The notes under the pieces are model-generated. The model saw nothing but the letters and a program-made list of their open reading frames with translations, did no database searches and was not told the DNA's origin. The translations under genes were made by a program, and so were the position numbers. Below, one piece after another: positions 1 through 6,263 of a stretch of 7,837 bases of DNA. Within the stretch, counting starts at the first letter, position 1. Every line of letters starts with the position of its first letter. The DNA lies in the NCBI GenBank assembly GCA_003554345.1, contig PWGE01000029.1, positions 1-7,837 on the forward strand, given 5' to 3'. This DNA is from Candidatus Sumerlaeota bacterium (lineage in GTDB: Bacteria; Sumerlaeota; T1SED10-198M).

Positions 1-1
1 C

Positions 2-403
2 AGCGGCGTGCATATTGTGTATACTAAAAAAAGGGGGTTGGTACGTTTAACGGGGCCTCTCAAACAGAATCATACTATAGGTTTTTTACTTGATCAAAAT
101 GCTGGCAAAAGAGGGATGAAAGTCCCCTTTTTAGGTTTTCCCGCTTCTACTTTTACGGGGCCGGCACTGCTGTGTGTGCGCCGGAATATTCCTTTCTTTT
201 TTGCTTATTCAGTTCGTAAAGAGGATGGCACTTATGAGGTGATTCTGGAGGATCTTGTCTATCCAGAGGCGCTTTCTGATAATAAAAGTGATGCAAAGGC
301 AGCGGTAGAAGATATATTGAGACTGATGAACCAGAAAATTTCTGCAGCAGTCAGAAAACATCCTGAACAGTGGTTCTGGTTTCATAGGCGATGGAATAAC
401 TGA
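2..403 (+). CDS. Lipid A biosynthesis (LpxL/HtrB-type) acyltransferase, C-terminal part
   Basis: This is the 3' part of a gene entering from the left edge; the reading frame is open from position 2 to the TGA at 401-403, and the GTG at position 8 is almost certainly internal. Seen: an acceptor-side block 'FLLDQNAG' followed by 'VPFLGFPASTFTGPALL', then a C-terminal 'HPEQWFWFHRRW'. These match the second half of the LpxL/LpxM lysophospholipid acyltransferase family, where D-Q-x-x-G, F-x-G-x-x-A-x-x-x-x-G and P-x-Q-W-x-W-x-H-x-R-W are hallmark blocks. The family transfers a fatty acyl chain from acyl-ACP to the lipid A precursor at the inner membrane. The catalytic H-x4-D motif and the N-terminal membrane anchor lie outside the window, so which acyl chain position it acts on cannot be told. 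It is transcribed toward the minus-strand operon. A related non-lipid A acyltransferase of the same superfamily is possible. Confidence 0.88.
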   Translation, partial: SGVHIVYTKKRGLVRLTGPLKQNHTIGFLLDQNAGKRGMKVPFLGFPASTFTGPALLCVRRNIPFFFAYSVRKEDGTYEVILEDLVYPEALSDNKSDAKAAVEDILRLMNQKISAAVRKHPEQWFWFHRRWNN

Positions 404-564
404 ATGCAGGCTGCTGATAATTCATGGTTAAAGGTTTTTCTTTTTTTCTCAAACGGGAAACATCGCCTGGTGCCCTACTGTAGATGAGAGTTTCGTTACT
501 CCTCTTTCCTGTCGATTCTAATGAATCCTGACTGAATGTGCTCTTTATCTTTCTGAAGAGGATG
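404..564. other. Convergent intergenic gap without a clear terminator
   Basis: This 161-bp gap separates the ends of two convergent genes. On the + strand a T-rich stretch (T5 at 435-439, C, T7 at 441-447) follows the acyltransferase stop by about 30 bases. It is preceded only by a weak imperfect inverted repeat (TGAAT at 401-405 with ATTCA at 420-424, and CAG/CTG inside it). This could be a poor intrinsic terminator for the acyltransferase gene. On the minus strand I see no hairpin plus T-run after the DUF502 gene; a short palindrome at 514-527 (GATTC-TAAT-GAATC) is too small to count. No open frame with recognisable coding character is present. Confidence 0.5.
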
Positions 565-1191
565 CTAAGAGCCCGACGAATCCTTTTCAGGGAGTTCTTC
601 TTCTGTATTCACTGCTCCCAGGCTGATGATAAATTTCATGCCTTCTTCAGTGGTGAGTGGAAGTCGAGTGATTTCGCTATCCGGTAAGATAAGCAGAAAA
701 CCCGATGTGGGATTGGGTGTGGTGGGTATAAAAACAGAAAAATATTGCTGGTCATTATTTAAACCCAGTTTTTCAGGGGTGGGAACACTGGAAGTGATGA
801 ATCCCATAGCGTGAGAACCTTTCTTGGGATACTCTACAAGAACGGTTTCTTTGATGAGAAAACGATCTCTGGAATACAGGGATTGACTGACCTGTTTAAT
901 ACTGGTATATATTTTCTTGATAAAAGGAATGCGTGCTACCAGTTTCTCTAGAAATTCAAAAAGACGTTTACCGAAGTAGTTTTGCGTTATAAAACCCACT
1001 AGCAGTACAACAACCAGAAATAATATAAAACCTAAACCGGGTATGGCTGCAAGTGGTCCCAGGAACACTTCAGAGATATCATCCATCACCTCTATTACTT
1101 TTACTGCTATGAATATTGTTACTACCAGAGGAGTCAAAGCAGCTATTCCGGTGATAAAAGAACGCTTAAGAAGTTGTTTGATGCTTTTCAT
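565..1191 (-). CDS. DUF502 family membrane protein
   Basis: A 208-residue protein of the DUF502 family, a conserved inner-membrane family without a settled biochemical role. Seen: a basic N-terminus, a first hydrophobic segment at about residues 12-34 containing 'GIAALTPLVVT', and an 'IPGLGF' turn leading into a second hydrophobic segment at about 50-70. These are followed by the amphipathic stretch 'ARIPFIKKIYTSIKQVSQ' and a soluble beta-rich C-terminal half with 'GFLLILP'. The G-x-x-x-L-x-P-x-x-x-T block, IPG-x-G and IY-x-x-(I/V)KQ are family signatures, and the length is typical. The ATG overlaps the ybeY stop by four bases (ATGA) and is preceded by GGAGAAG with good spacing, so the start is well supported. 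It is the last gene of the minus-strand string. The charged, Glu/Ser-rich tail after about residue 195 is not conserved. Family assignment is confident; function is unknown. Confidence 0.87.
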   Translation of the reverse strand: MKSIKQLLKRSFITGIAALTPLVVTIFIAVKVIEVMDDISEVFLGPLAAIPGLGFILFLVVVLLVGFITQNYFGKRLFEFLEKLVARIPFIKKIYTSIKQVSQSLYSRDRFLIKETVLVEYPKKGSHAMGFITSSVPTPEKLGLNNDQQYFSVFIPTTPNPTSGFLLILPDSEITRLPLTTEEGMKFIISLGAVNTEEELPEKDSSGS

Positions 1192-1649
1192 TGTATCTTC
1201 TCCAGGATTTTGTTTTGAAGAGTAATCATACTTTTTAGACTCGTTTCTTCCTCATGAGTATAACCGGCTAAATGGAGGAGTCCATGAATAAAAATATAGA
1301 GCAGTTCTCTTTGAAAAGAGGCATTATACTTTTTCGCATTTTCCCCTATTGTCTTTGTTTCCAGAAAGATCTCTCCCAGAAGTTGAAATGTCTGCTCTTC
1401 TGTTTCATATTCCTCGTGATAGGGAAAACTTAAAACATCAGTAGATGAGTCTCTCTTTTTGAACTGGCGGTTTATTTCCTTCATTTCTTCAGGTAATACA
1501 AAATGCACCATTATCAAAAAGGGGAGATTGCCTGCTGGGGTAGTAAAGTATTGTAATGTTTCTTCAGCTGCCTTTTTGAGTAAAATTTCGTTGATATCAT
1601 CTGGAAGATTCGTGATCTCCAGATGAAATCTTTTTCTGTTCTCTGTCAT
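1188..1649 (-). CDS. ybeY: Endoribonuclease YbeY / 16S rRNA maturation factor
   Basis: A 153-residue YbeY (UPF0054) protein, a zinc-dependent single-strand endoribonuclease of the cytoplasm involved in 16S rRNA 3'-end maturation and 70S ribosome quality control. Seen: the zinc motif HGLLHLAGYTH with His122, His126 and His132, and the core block 'STDVLSFPY' at about 69-77 preceded by 'FKKRD'. Length is normal for the family. At the place where most family members carry Arg in Y-R-G-K-D, this protein appears to have Lys64 (F-K-K-R-D), a conservative change. The ATG at 1649 lies inside the 3' end of the 7TM-HD gene (53-bp overlap). No later ATG, GTG or TTG in frame precedes the conserved region, so this start is the best choice although no clear Shine-Dalgarno is visible. 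The phoH - 7TM-HD - ybeY order is a recurrent bacterial arrangement and supports the call. Confidence 0.95.
   Translation of the reverse strand: MTENRKRFHLEITNLPDDINEILLKKAAEETLQYFTTPAGNLPFLIMVHFVLPEEMKEINRQFKKRDSSTDVLSFPYHEEYETEEQTFQLLGEIFLETKTIGENAKKYNASFQRELLYIFIHGLLHLAGYTHEEETSLKSMITLQNKILEKIQ
1197..1203 (-). promoter_or_regulatory. Ribosome binding site of the DUF502 gene inside ybeY
   Basis: The minus strand reads GGAGAAG here, within the last codons of ybeY, with GGAG eight bases before the ATG at 1191. It lets the DUF502 gene be initiated independently or by coupling, and supports the annotated start. Confidence 0.65.
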
Positions 1650-3816
1650 AATTAATGCGCTTTTTTAAGTATTTTTGATGGTAAAAATTAATAATTTCGC
1701 GTCGTAAAATAGTAAGTTGCCTGAAGGTAAGAGGTGATTCGTCAAACTGTCCATCTTTAAGACGTTCATCAATAATTTTTGTAACCTTTTGGGTTATAAT
1801 TTCACTGTTTACTTCGTCCAGAGATTTCATGGTTGCCGAAACAGCATCGGCAATGTGCAGGATGCCTGTCTCAAGGGATTGAGGTTTAGGACCATCATAC
1901 CGGAACTCTTTTTCATTGATAATACTCTGTGAATTCTGAGAAAGGGCTTTTTGATAGAAAACTTCCAGCCGAGTGGTGCCATGGTGTTCCCTGATGAAGT
2001 TGACAATAGAATCCGGCAACTTGTATTTTTCAGCTATTTCAAGGCTGTATTTAACATGATCTTTGATTATCCTGGCACTTTCAAAGGGCTTCAGTTTGTC
2101 ATGAGGGTTTTCATCCTCTTCTTTTTGATTTTCAGTAAAAAACTTCGGATTTTTTATTTTTCCTATATCATGATAGAGAGCTCCTGCTTTTAAAAGAAGA
2201 ATATCTATGGGGAAGTGGTCCTGGAGATTTTCTATCAACTGTGAAACCTCCAGTGAGTGCTCAAACGTTCCGTAGGCTCTATTCTTGAGTTTGGTTAATA
2301 GCTCGTACTGGGGATTGGTTATTTCAAGCAATCTCATAAAGGTGGACATGCGAAACATCTGTTCGAAAACAGGACAGATCACCAGGGTGAGCGATCCACT
2401 GAGAATACCGTTGATAATGCCCAGCAATCCATGTCCCAGTCTATTGGTTTCCGGGGTGTCGAGATATCCGAGTAACACCACAATTAAGCCAAAAGTGGTT
2501 CCACTGGCGAGTCCGGCAAGAAGGAGATCCTTACGTTCTTTTATGCGGTTGCTTAAAAGAAGAATAATGAGGCTGCTGAAAAGAGTGGTAACAAAGATTT
2601 GCAAACTTAAGTGACTCATAAGGGAGTAATATAAAGAACCGTTTATAGCAAGAATCAGGGCGGACTTTTTCCCCAGTATGGTGAAATTCAATAGAGTGGC
2701 CAGAGGTGCCATGATAAGGTATTGACCCCAGGAAGGATAAGCAAGAATGAAGAATCTTCCAATAATAACAACCAGGATAGTCGCCAGCGAGCTTAAGAAA
2801 AGATTTTTGGTCGTTAATTTAAAATCGGGTATATAAAAACGGAGTAATACCAGCTGTAATATGAGATTAAAAAGAATGAAGACAAAGTAACCAGCATTTA
2901 AAGGAAGGCGATACCTGTCGATTGTTTTATCAAGCTCGGATAAAATATGATGCTTTTGTTCACTGACCTGATCCCCCACCCGGACAATCATTTCGCCTCT
3001 TCCCACCCAGTACCTGATGGTGCCTATATCATCCAGAATTTCTTGCGTTTTTTGCCGGGTTAATTGAGCATTATAATACATGTTTGCAGATGTTATTGCT
3101 TCAAATACAGGATAAAGGTCGCCGGCTCCTCTTTCTGTCAACATGCGTCGAAAACGGTTGAGTGCTTCATTTCTTGTTGCAAAAGAGCGCGGTGGTCGAA
3201 CCTCTTCCTCTGTATCAGCATCTTTGGCTATCATGAGGTTATTTCTTATATCATTCTGGGCCGTATGTTTTTCCTGAGAATTGCTGACCACGGCATTGTG
3301 AAAATAAAGGTCGATTATGAGAGAACGTAAAGAGGAGATAAGGTTATGGTTAGTAGCATTGGACAAGATATATTGAGCTGTGTCTTCGGGTATTTCAATG
3401 TTAAACTGCTGCTGGGTTTCAGTTTGAATCCGCTGAATCTTTTCACTCGTGGTAAGATCATCCTTTTCGTCCATTTCTGCACTGAAACTAAAAACTTCTT
3501 CTATAAAGGATACCATTTCGAAAGCATTTTGTCTGTCCCAGGTATAATAACGCTTTCGTCGAAGTTGAGTGACTTCTGCCGCCAGTTGCTGGCGTTCTAT
3601 ATCTTCTACCCTGGTGGAAAGGGGGCTGACAATATCTTTATCCGCTGTTTCTCCTGGAGCATAGACTTCGAAACGGGATATAATATAAGGGGAAATTAAG
3701 ACAAGATAAATGATTGATACCGCTAAAAGAGCGGCATAAAAGGATAAGGGTAGAGATTGAAAGCGTTGCTTGATGGAATGACAAAGGGATATTACCCTAT
3801 GAATTTCTGCTCTCAT
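1597..3816 (-). CDS. pgpH: 7TM-HD domain protein, probable cyclic-di-AMP phosphodiesterase (PgpH/YqfF-like)
   Basis: A 739-residue membrane protein with the full 7TMR-HD layout. It has an N-terminal membrane anchor (about 26-46), an extracytoplasmic helical domain (about 50-300) and a block of roughly seven hydrophobic segments (about 305-490). A cytoplasmic HD phosphohydrolase domain follows (about 510-690). Metal and catalytic residues are all visible: His520 (FEHS), His549-Asp550 (YHDIGK), His587 (KDHV), His611-His612 (EHHG) and Asp657 (HIADAVS). Characterised members (Listeria PgpH) hydrolyse c-di-AMP to pApA, with the outer domain thought to be a sensor; c-di-AMP as substrate here is inferred from family. 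The ATG at 3816 lies inside phoH (20-bp overlap). The nearest Shine-Dalgarno-like GAGG is 12 bases upstream, which is long, so coupling to phoH translation is likely. The charged C-terminal tail after about residue 715 is poorly conserved and runs 53 bp into ybeY. Confidence 0.92.
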   Translation of the reverse strand: MRAEIHRVISLCHSIKQRFQSLPLSFYAALLAVSIIYLVLISPYIISRFEVYAPGETADKDIVSPLSTRVEDIERQQLAAEVTQLRRKRYYTWDRQNAFEMVSFIEEVFSFSAEMDEKDDLTTSEKIQRIQTETQQQFNIEIPEDTAQYILSNATNHNLISSLRSLIIDLYFHNAVVSNSQEKHTAQNDIRNNLMIAKDADTEEEVRPPRSFATRNEALNRFRRMLTERGAGDLYPVFEAITSANMYYNAQLTRQKTQEILDDIGTIRYWVGRGEMIVRVGDQVSEQKHHILSELDKTIDRYRLPLNAGYFVFILFNLILQLVLLRFYIPDFKLTTKNLFLSSLATILVVIIGRFFILAYPSWGQYLIMAPLATLLNFTILGKKSALILAINGSLYYSLMSHLSLQIFVTTLFSSLIILLLSNRIKERKDLLLAGLASGTTFGLIVVLLGYLDTPETNRLGHGLLGIINGILSGSLTLVICPVFEQMFRMSTFMRLLEITNPQYELLTKLKNRAYGTFEHSLEVSQLIENLQDHFPIDILLLKAGALYHDIGKIKNPKFFTENQKEEDENPHDKLKPFESARIIKDHVKYSLEIAEKYKLPDSIVNFIREHHGTTRLEVFYQKALSQNSQSIINEKEFRYDGPKPQSLETGILHIADAVSATMKSLDEVNSEIITQKVTKIIDERLKDGQFDESPLTFRQLTILRREIINFYHQKYLKKRINYDREQKKISSGDHESSR

Positions 3817-4765
3817 TGCTTTCGTATGCCTCGATTATTTGCTGGACAAGTTCATGACGAACAACGTCTATTTGAGAAAAGGTGACAACCTTTACATTTT
3901 TAATGGAAGAAAGAATGCGTTCGGCATGAATAAGTCCTGACTGTTGTTTGCTGGGAAGATCTATCTGAGTAATGTCTCCTGTAGCTACCACCCTGGAATC
4001 ATTACCCATTCTGGTGAGAAACATTTTCATTTGATCAATGGTGGTATTCTGTCCTTCGTCCAGGATAATAAAGGAACGGTTCAGGGTCCTCCCTCTCATA
4101 AAAGCAATTGGAGCCACTTCAATGAGACCACGGTCAATGAAGTCTTCTGTCTGCTGGGGAGTGAGAATGTCATAAAGAGCGTCATATAAGGGCCGTAAAT
4201 AAGGGTTTACCTTTTGTACCAGGTCGCCGGGAAGAAATCCCAGCTTTTCCCCGGCTTCCACTGCCGGACGAACCAGGATGATTCTTTCCACTTTTTTGCT
4301 CATCAAAAAGTCTATAGCAACTGCTATTGCCAGATATGTTTTGCCGGTACCTGCCGGTCCAATGGCAAGTACCAGGGGGTGATCTTTCATGGCTTTAATA
4401 TATTGGTGTTGGTTCTTGGTCCTGGGAGTTATTCGACGCTTGGAGCCGGCAATAACCACTTTGTCTTTGAAGTACCGGGAAATATTTTCCTGTTCATCGG
4501 TTTGGTTGATTTCACATTGTTGAATGATGTACCGTAAACGACGGGGTGAAAGAGATTCTCCGATTTTTAATAACTGGAAAATCTGTTCCAGACATTGTTT
4601 GATCAGAGGTTCGTCTTCAGGGGCAACCTTTACTTTAAGCTGATTGCCACGGACAATAATATCTGCTTTTAATTTTTCTTCCAGATAGTGAATATTTTTA
4701 TCAGCAGGACCGCATAGTTCCCTGATAAGCATTGCATCAAGAGTGTATTCGAGCATATTTGTCAA
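3797..4765 (-). CDS. ybeZ: PhoH-like P-loop ATPase (YbeZ type)
   Basis: A 322-residue cytoplasmic PhoH-family protein. An N-terminal nucleic-acid-binding-like region (about 14-65, 'ELCGPADKNIHYLEEKL') precedes the PhoH ATPase domain (about 110-315). Seen: Walker A GPAGTGKT (136-143), Walker B FIILDEGQN (232-240, Asp236-Glu237), a 'RPAVEAGEKLGFLPGD' block (166-181), 'VVATGDITQIDLP' (259-271) and Arg303 in 'DVVRH', all standard for YbeZ/PhoH proteins. The family is linked to RNA metabolism and in enterobacteria interacts with YbeY; the exact activity (ATPase with proposed RNA helicase function) is less settled. The start chosen is TTG at 4765 because AAGGGG lies eight bases before it; the alternative ATG at 4756 would sit 17 bases away. 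The gene begins four bases after the xdhC stop and overlaps the 7TM-HD gene by 20 bp. Confidence 0.94.
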   Translation of the reverse strand: MTNMLEYTLDAMLIRELCGPADKNIHYLEEKLKADIIVRGNQLKVKVAPEDEPLIKQCLEQIFQLLKIGESLSPRRLRYIIQQCEINQTDEQENISRYFKDKVVIAGSKRRITPRTKNQHQYIKAMKDHPLVLAIGPAGTGKTYLAIAVAIDFLMSKKVERIILVRPAVEAGEKLGFLPGDLVQKVNPYLRPLYDALYDILTPQQTEDFIDRGLIEVAPIAFMRGRTLNRSFIILDEGQNTTIDQMKMFLTRMGNDSRVVATGDITQIDLPSKQQSGLIHAERILSSIKNVKVVTFSQIDVVRHELVQQIIEAYESNESRNS

Positions 4766-4769
4766 AGTC

Positions 4770-5546
4770 TCAGCCCCTTATGTTTTTTTCTTTGTTTTTT
4801 AACTCAACAAAACGTGCGGCAATACTGATGGCTACCTCTACAGGGGTACGTGAGGGCAAAGGAATCCCGATAGGACTGTCTACTTTTTCCAGCTCATCCC
4901 CTGGTATCCCCTTTTTCTCAAGTCTCTCAAAAATTTCTTTTACCTTATTCTTACTTCCGATCATTCCCAGATAGGCTGGTTGAAAGGGAAGGCAATTCTT
5001 CAGGCATATTTCATCATGTTCATGGGAATGGGTGATAATTACCACACAGTCCTGTGGGCGAATACTTACTGTTTCCGCTATGGTGTGATAATCGATAACC
5101 TGCACAGGAAAAGGACGTTTTGCCGCATACTCGTGGCGATTATCGTAAATGCGAAGGGAGATGTCCATTTTACTTAAAAGAGGACGCAGTTCTTCACATA
5201 TATGTCCCGCTCCGAAAATGTGACAGGTGAACCAGTTGCCCACCGGTTGAAAAAATACTTCGGCTTTACCTCCGCATTGCATGCCAAACTTGTTTCTTGT
5301 GAGTTGAAATACTTTCTTATATGGTGGAAAATGTTGAGAGAGACGTTCTTCCATCTCCTGTCGCACCTCGTATTCTATTTTTCCTCCTCCAATAGTGCCT
5401 AATACCTCTTTTTTACGCATAAACATCATTGAACCGGTTTTCTGAGGCACAGAACCTTCAGTGCCAGTCATGATGGCAAGGATACCTTTCTCGTTTTCCT
5501 TGTAGGTTTGAAGAAGTGCTTTATATATTTCTTGTGCCGAGTTCAT
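4770..5546 (-). CDS. XdhC/CoxI-family protein (molybdenum cofactor enzyme maturation)
   Basis: A 258-residue protein with both parts of the XdhC/CoxI family. The N-terminal domain has 'TEGSVPQKTGSMM' (29-41), 'GTIGGGKIE' (50-58) and 'GMQCGGKAEV' (88-97, Cys91). A Rossmann-like C-terminal domain has 'HIFGAGHICEEL' (109-120), 'DNR' (135-137), 'ITHSHEHDE' (171-179), 'LGMIGSKNK' (193-201) and 'SPIGIPLPSRTPVEVAISI' (224-242). Family members bind molybdenum cofactor, aid its sulfuration and insert it into xanthine dehydrogenase or CO dehydrogenase-type hydroxylases in the cytoplasm. The usual P-I-G-L-x-I-G block reads P-I-G-I-P-L-P here, replacing a glycine with proline. No molybdenum hydroxylase subunit is present in the window, so the partner is unknown. 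The ATG lies within the 3' end of the glycosyltransferase gene (26-bp overlap) and is preceded by AGGAAG about ten bases upstream. Family call is confident; substrate is not. Confidence 0.9.
   Translation of the reverse strand: MNSAQEIYKALLQTYKENEKGILAIMTGTEGSVPQKTGSMMFMRKKEVLGTIGGGKIEYEVRQEMEERLSQHFPPYKKVFQLTRNKFGMQCGGKAEVFFQPVGNWFTCHIFGAGHICEELRPLLSKMDISLRIYDNRHEYAAKRPFPVQVIDYHTIAETVSIRPQDCVVIITHSHEHDEICLKNCLPFQPAYLGMIGSKNKVKEIFERLEKKGIPGDELEKVDSPIGIPLPSRTPVEVAISIAARFVELKNKEKNIRG
4774..4779 (-). promoter_or_regulatory. Ribosome binding site deciding the TTG start of the phoH-like gene
   Basis: The minus strand reads AAGGGG within the last codons of xdhC. Spacing is eight bases to TTG (4765-4763) and 17 to the next in-frame ATG (4756), which favours the TTG start, extending the protein by only three residues. 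Confidence 0.55.
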
Positions 5547-6243
5547 TGTAAAATTTCTTCCTGGGTTGAAAACGGTATTTTAGAAGTGTTTTTACAGCTA
5601 TAACAAAATCCTTCCACCCTATTTTTTTACCTTCTTCTATAGTTCGGGCTTGATAACTGATGGGCACTTCTATAATATTTTCATTGAGTCGAAGCACCTT
5701 TGCTGTTATTTCGGGACAGAATTCGAACCCCTGGCATTCTAAACGAACAGAAAAAATTACATCACGGTGAAAAGCTTTATAGGCAGTTGCTTCGTCTGTT
5801 AGCCGGTGCCAGTATAAAAGAGAAACAAGCCAGGCTAAAAGTTTGTTTGCGACCAGATTGGGTAAACGCATGTTTTTTTCTGTTCCCAGAAATCTTGAAC
5901 CATACGAAACTTTTGTTTTACCTTCCATAATAGGGTTAATGACTTTGATAATATCTTCTGGATTGTATTCAAGATCCGCATCCTGGATGATAATGATCTC
6001 TCCGGTTGCTTTGGCAAGTCCTGACCGAATGGCAAATCCTTTACCGTAATTTTCAATATGGTGAATAACTATGGTATCAGGATGCTCTTTTTCTTCCTGG
6101 CACAGGATCTCATATGTTTTATCCTGTGAACAATCATTGACCAGAATCAATTCTTTCTCAAAAGGTAGTTGGCGTATTTGTTGGAGGACGGTAGGTAGAA
6201 ATTTTTCCTCATTATAAATGGGTATTATAATGGATGTTTTCAT
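5521..6243 (-). CDS. Family 2 glycosyltransferase (polyprenyl-phosphate hexose transferase-like)
   Basis: A 240-residue GT-A fold glycosyltransferase of family 2, close in pattern to dolichyl/polyprenyl-phosphate mannose or glucose synthases. Seen: N-terminal 'SIIIPIYNEE' (4-13), 'LVNDCSQDKT' (34-43), 'ENYGKGFAIRSGL' (64-76), the metal-binding DxD motif as Asp88-Ala-Asp90 in 'IQDADLEYNPEDI', 'YGSRF' (114-118), 'TDEATAYKAF' (149-158), and 'FEFCPEITAKVLR' (173-185) with 'EVPISYQAR' (192-200) and 'EGKKIGWKD' (204-212). Members use an NDP-sugar and often a lipid-phosphate acceptor at the inner face of the membrane. There is no C-terminal transmembrane pair, so the protein is soluble or peripheral; the sugar and acceptor cannot be read from sequence. 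It starts 20 bases after the proS stop with AAAGGCGG five bases before ATG. A hopanoid- or cell-envelope-related role is possible but not shown. Confidence 0.9.
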   Translation of the reverse strand: MKTSIIIPIYNEEKFLPTVLQQIRQLPFEKELILVNDCSQDKTYEILCQEEKEHPDTIVIHHIENYGKGFAIRSGLAKATGEIIIIQDADLEYNPEDIIKVINPIMEGKTKVSYGSRFLGTEKNMRLPNLVANKLLAWLVSLLYWHRLTDEATAYKAFHRDVIFSVRLECQGFEFCPEITAKVLRLNENIIEVPISYQARTIEEGKKIGWKDFVIAVKTLLKYRFQPRKKFYNELGTRNI

Positions 6244-6248
6244 TTATG

Positions 6249-6256
6249 CCGCCTTT
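6249..6256 (-). promoter_or_regulatory. Ribosome binding site of the glycosyltransferase gene
   Basis: The minus strand reads AAAGGCGG in the 20-base proS-glycosyltransferase gap, five bases before the ATG at 6243. There is no room for a terminator here, so read-through from proS is expected. Confidence 0.55.
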
Positions 6257-6263
6257 CCTGTTT

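Noticed and set aside
8-403. The GTG at position 8 as a true gene start giving a 131-residue protein
   Set aside because: The frame is open to the window edge and the protein begins in the middle of the acyltransferase fold, so it is a truncated view of a longer gene.
514-527. Short inverted repeat GATTC-TAAT-GAATC as a terminator or operator
   Set aside because: A five-base AT-rich stem with no following T-run on either strand is expected by chance.
3064-3330. Plus-strand open frame of 88 codons with several cysteines and others like it across 600-7700
   Set aside because: It lies wholly inside the 7TM-HD gene on the other strand and shows no family motif. The same holds for the other + strand frames between 600 and 7770; they are shadows of well-supported minus-strand genes.
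5835-6056. Minus-strand 73-codon open frame within the glycosyltransferase gene
   Set aside because: It is an alternative frame of a confidently identified GT2 gene, with no recognisable domain.
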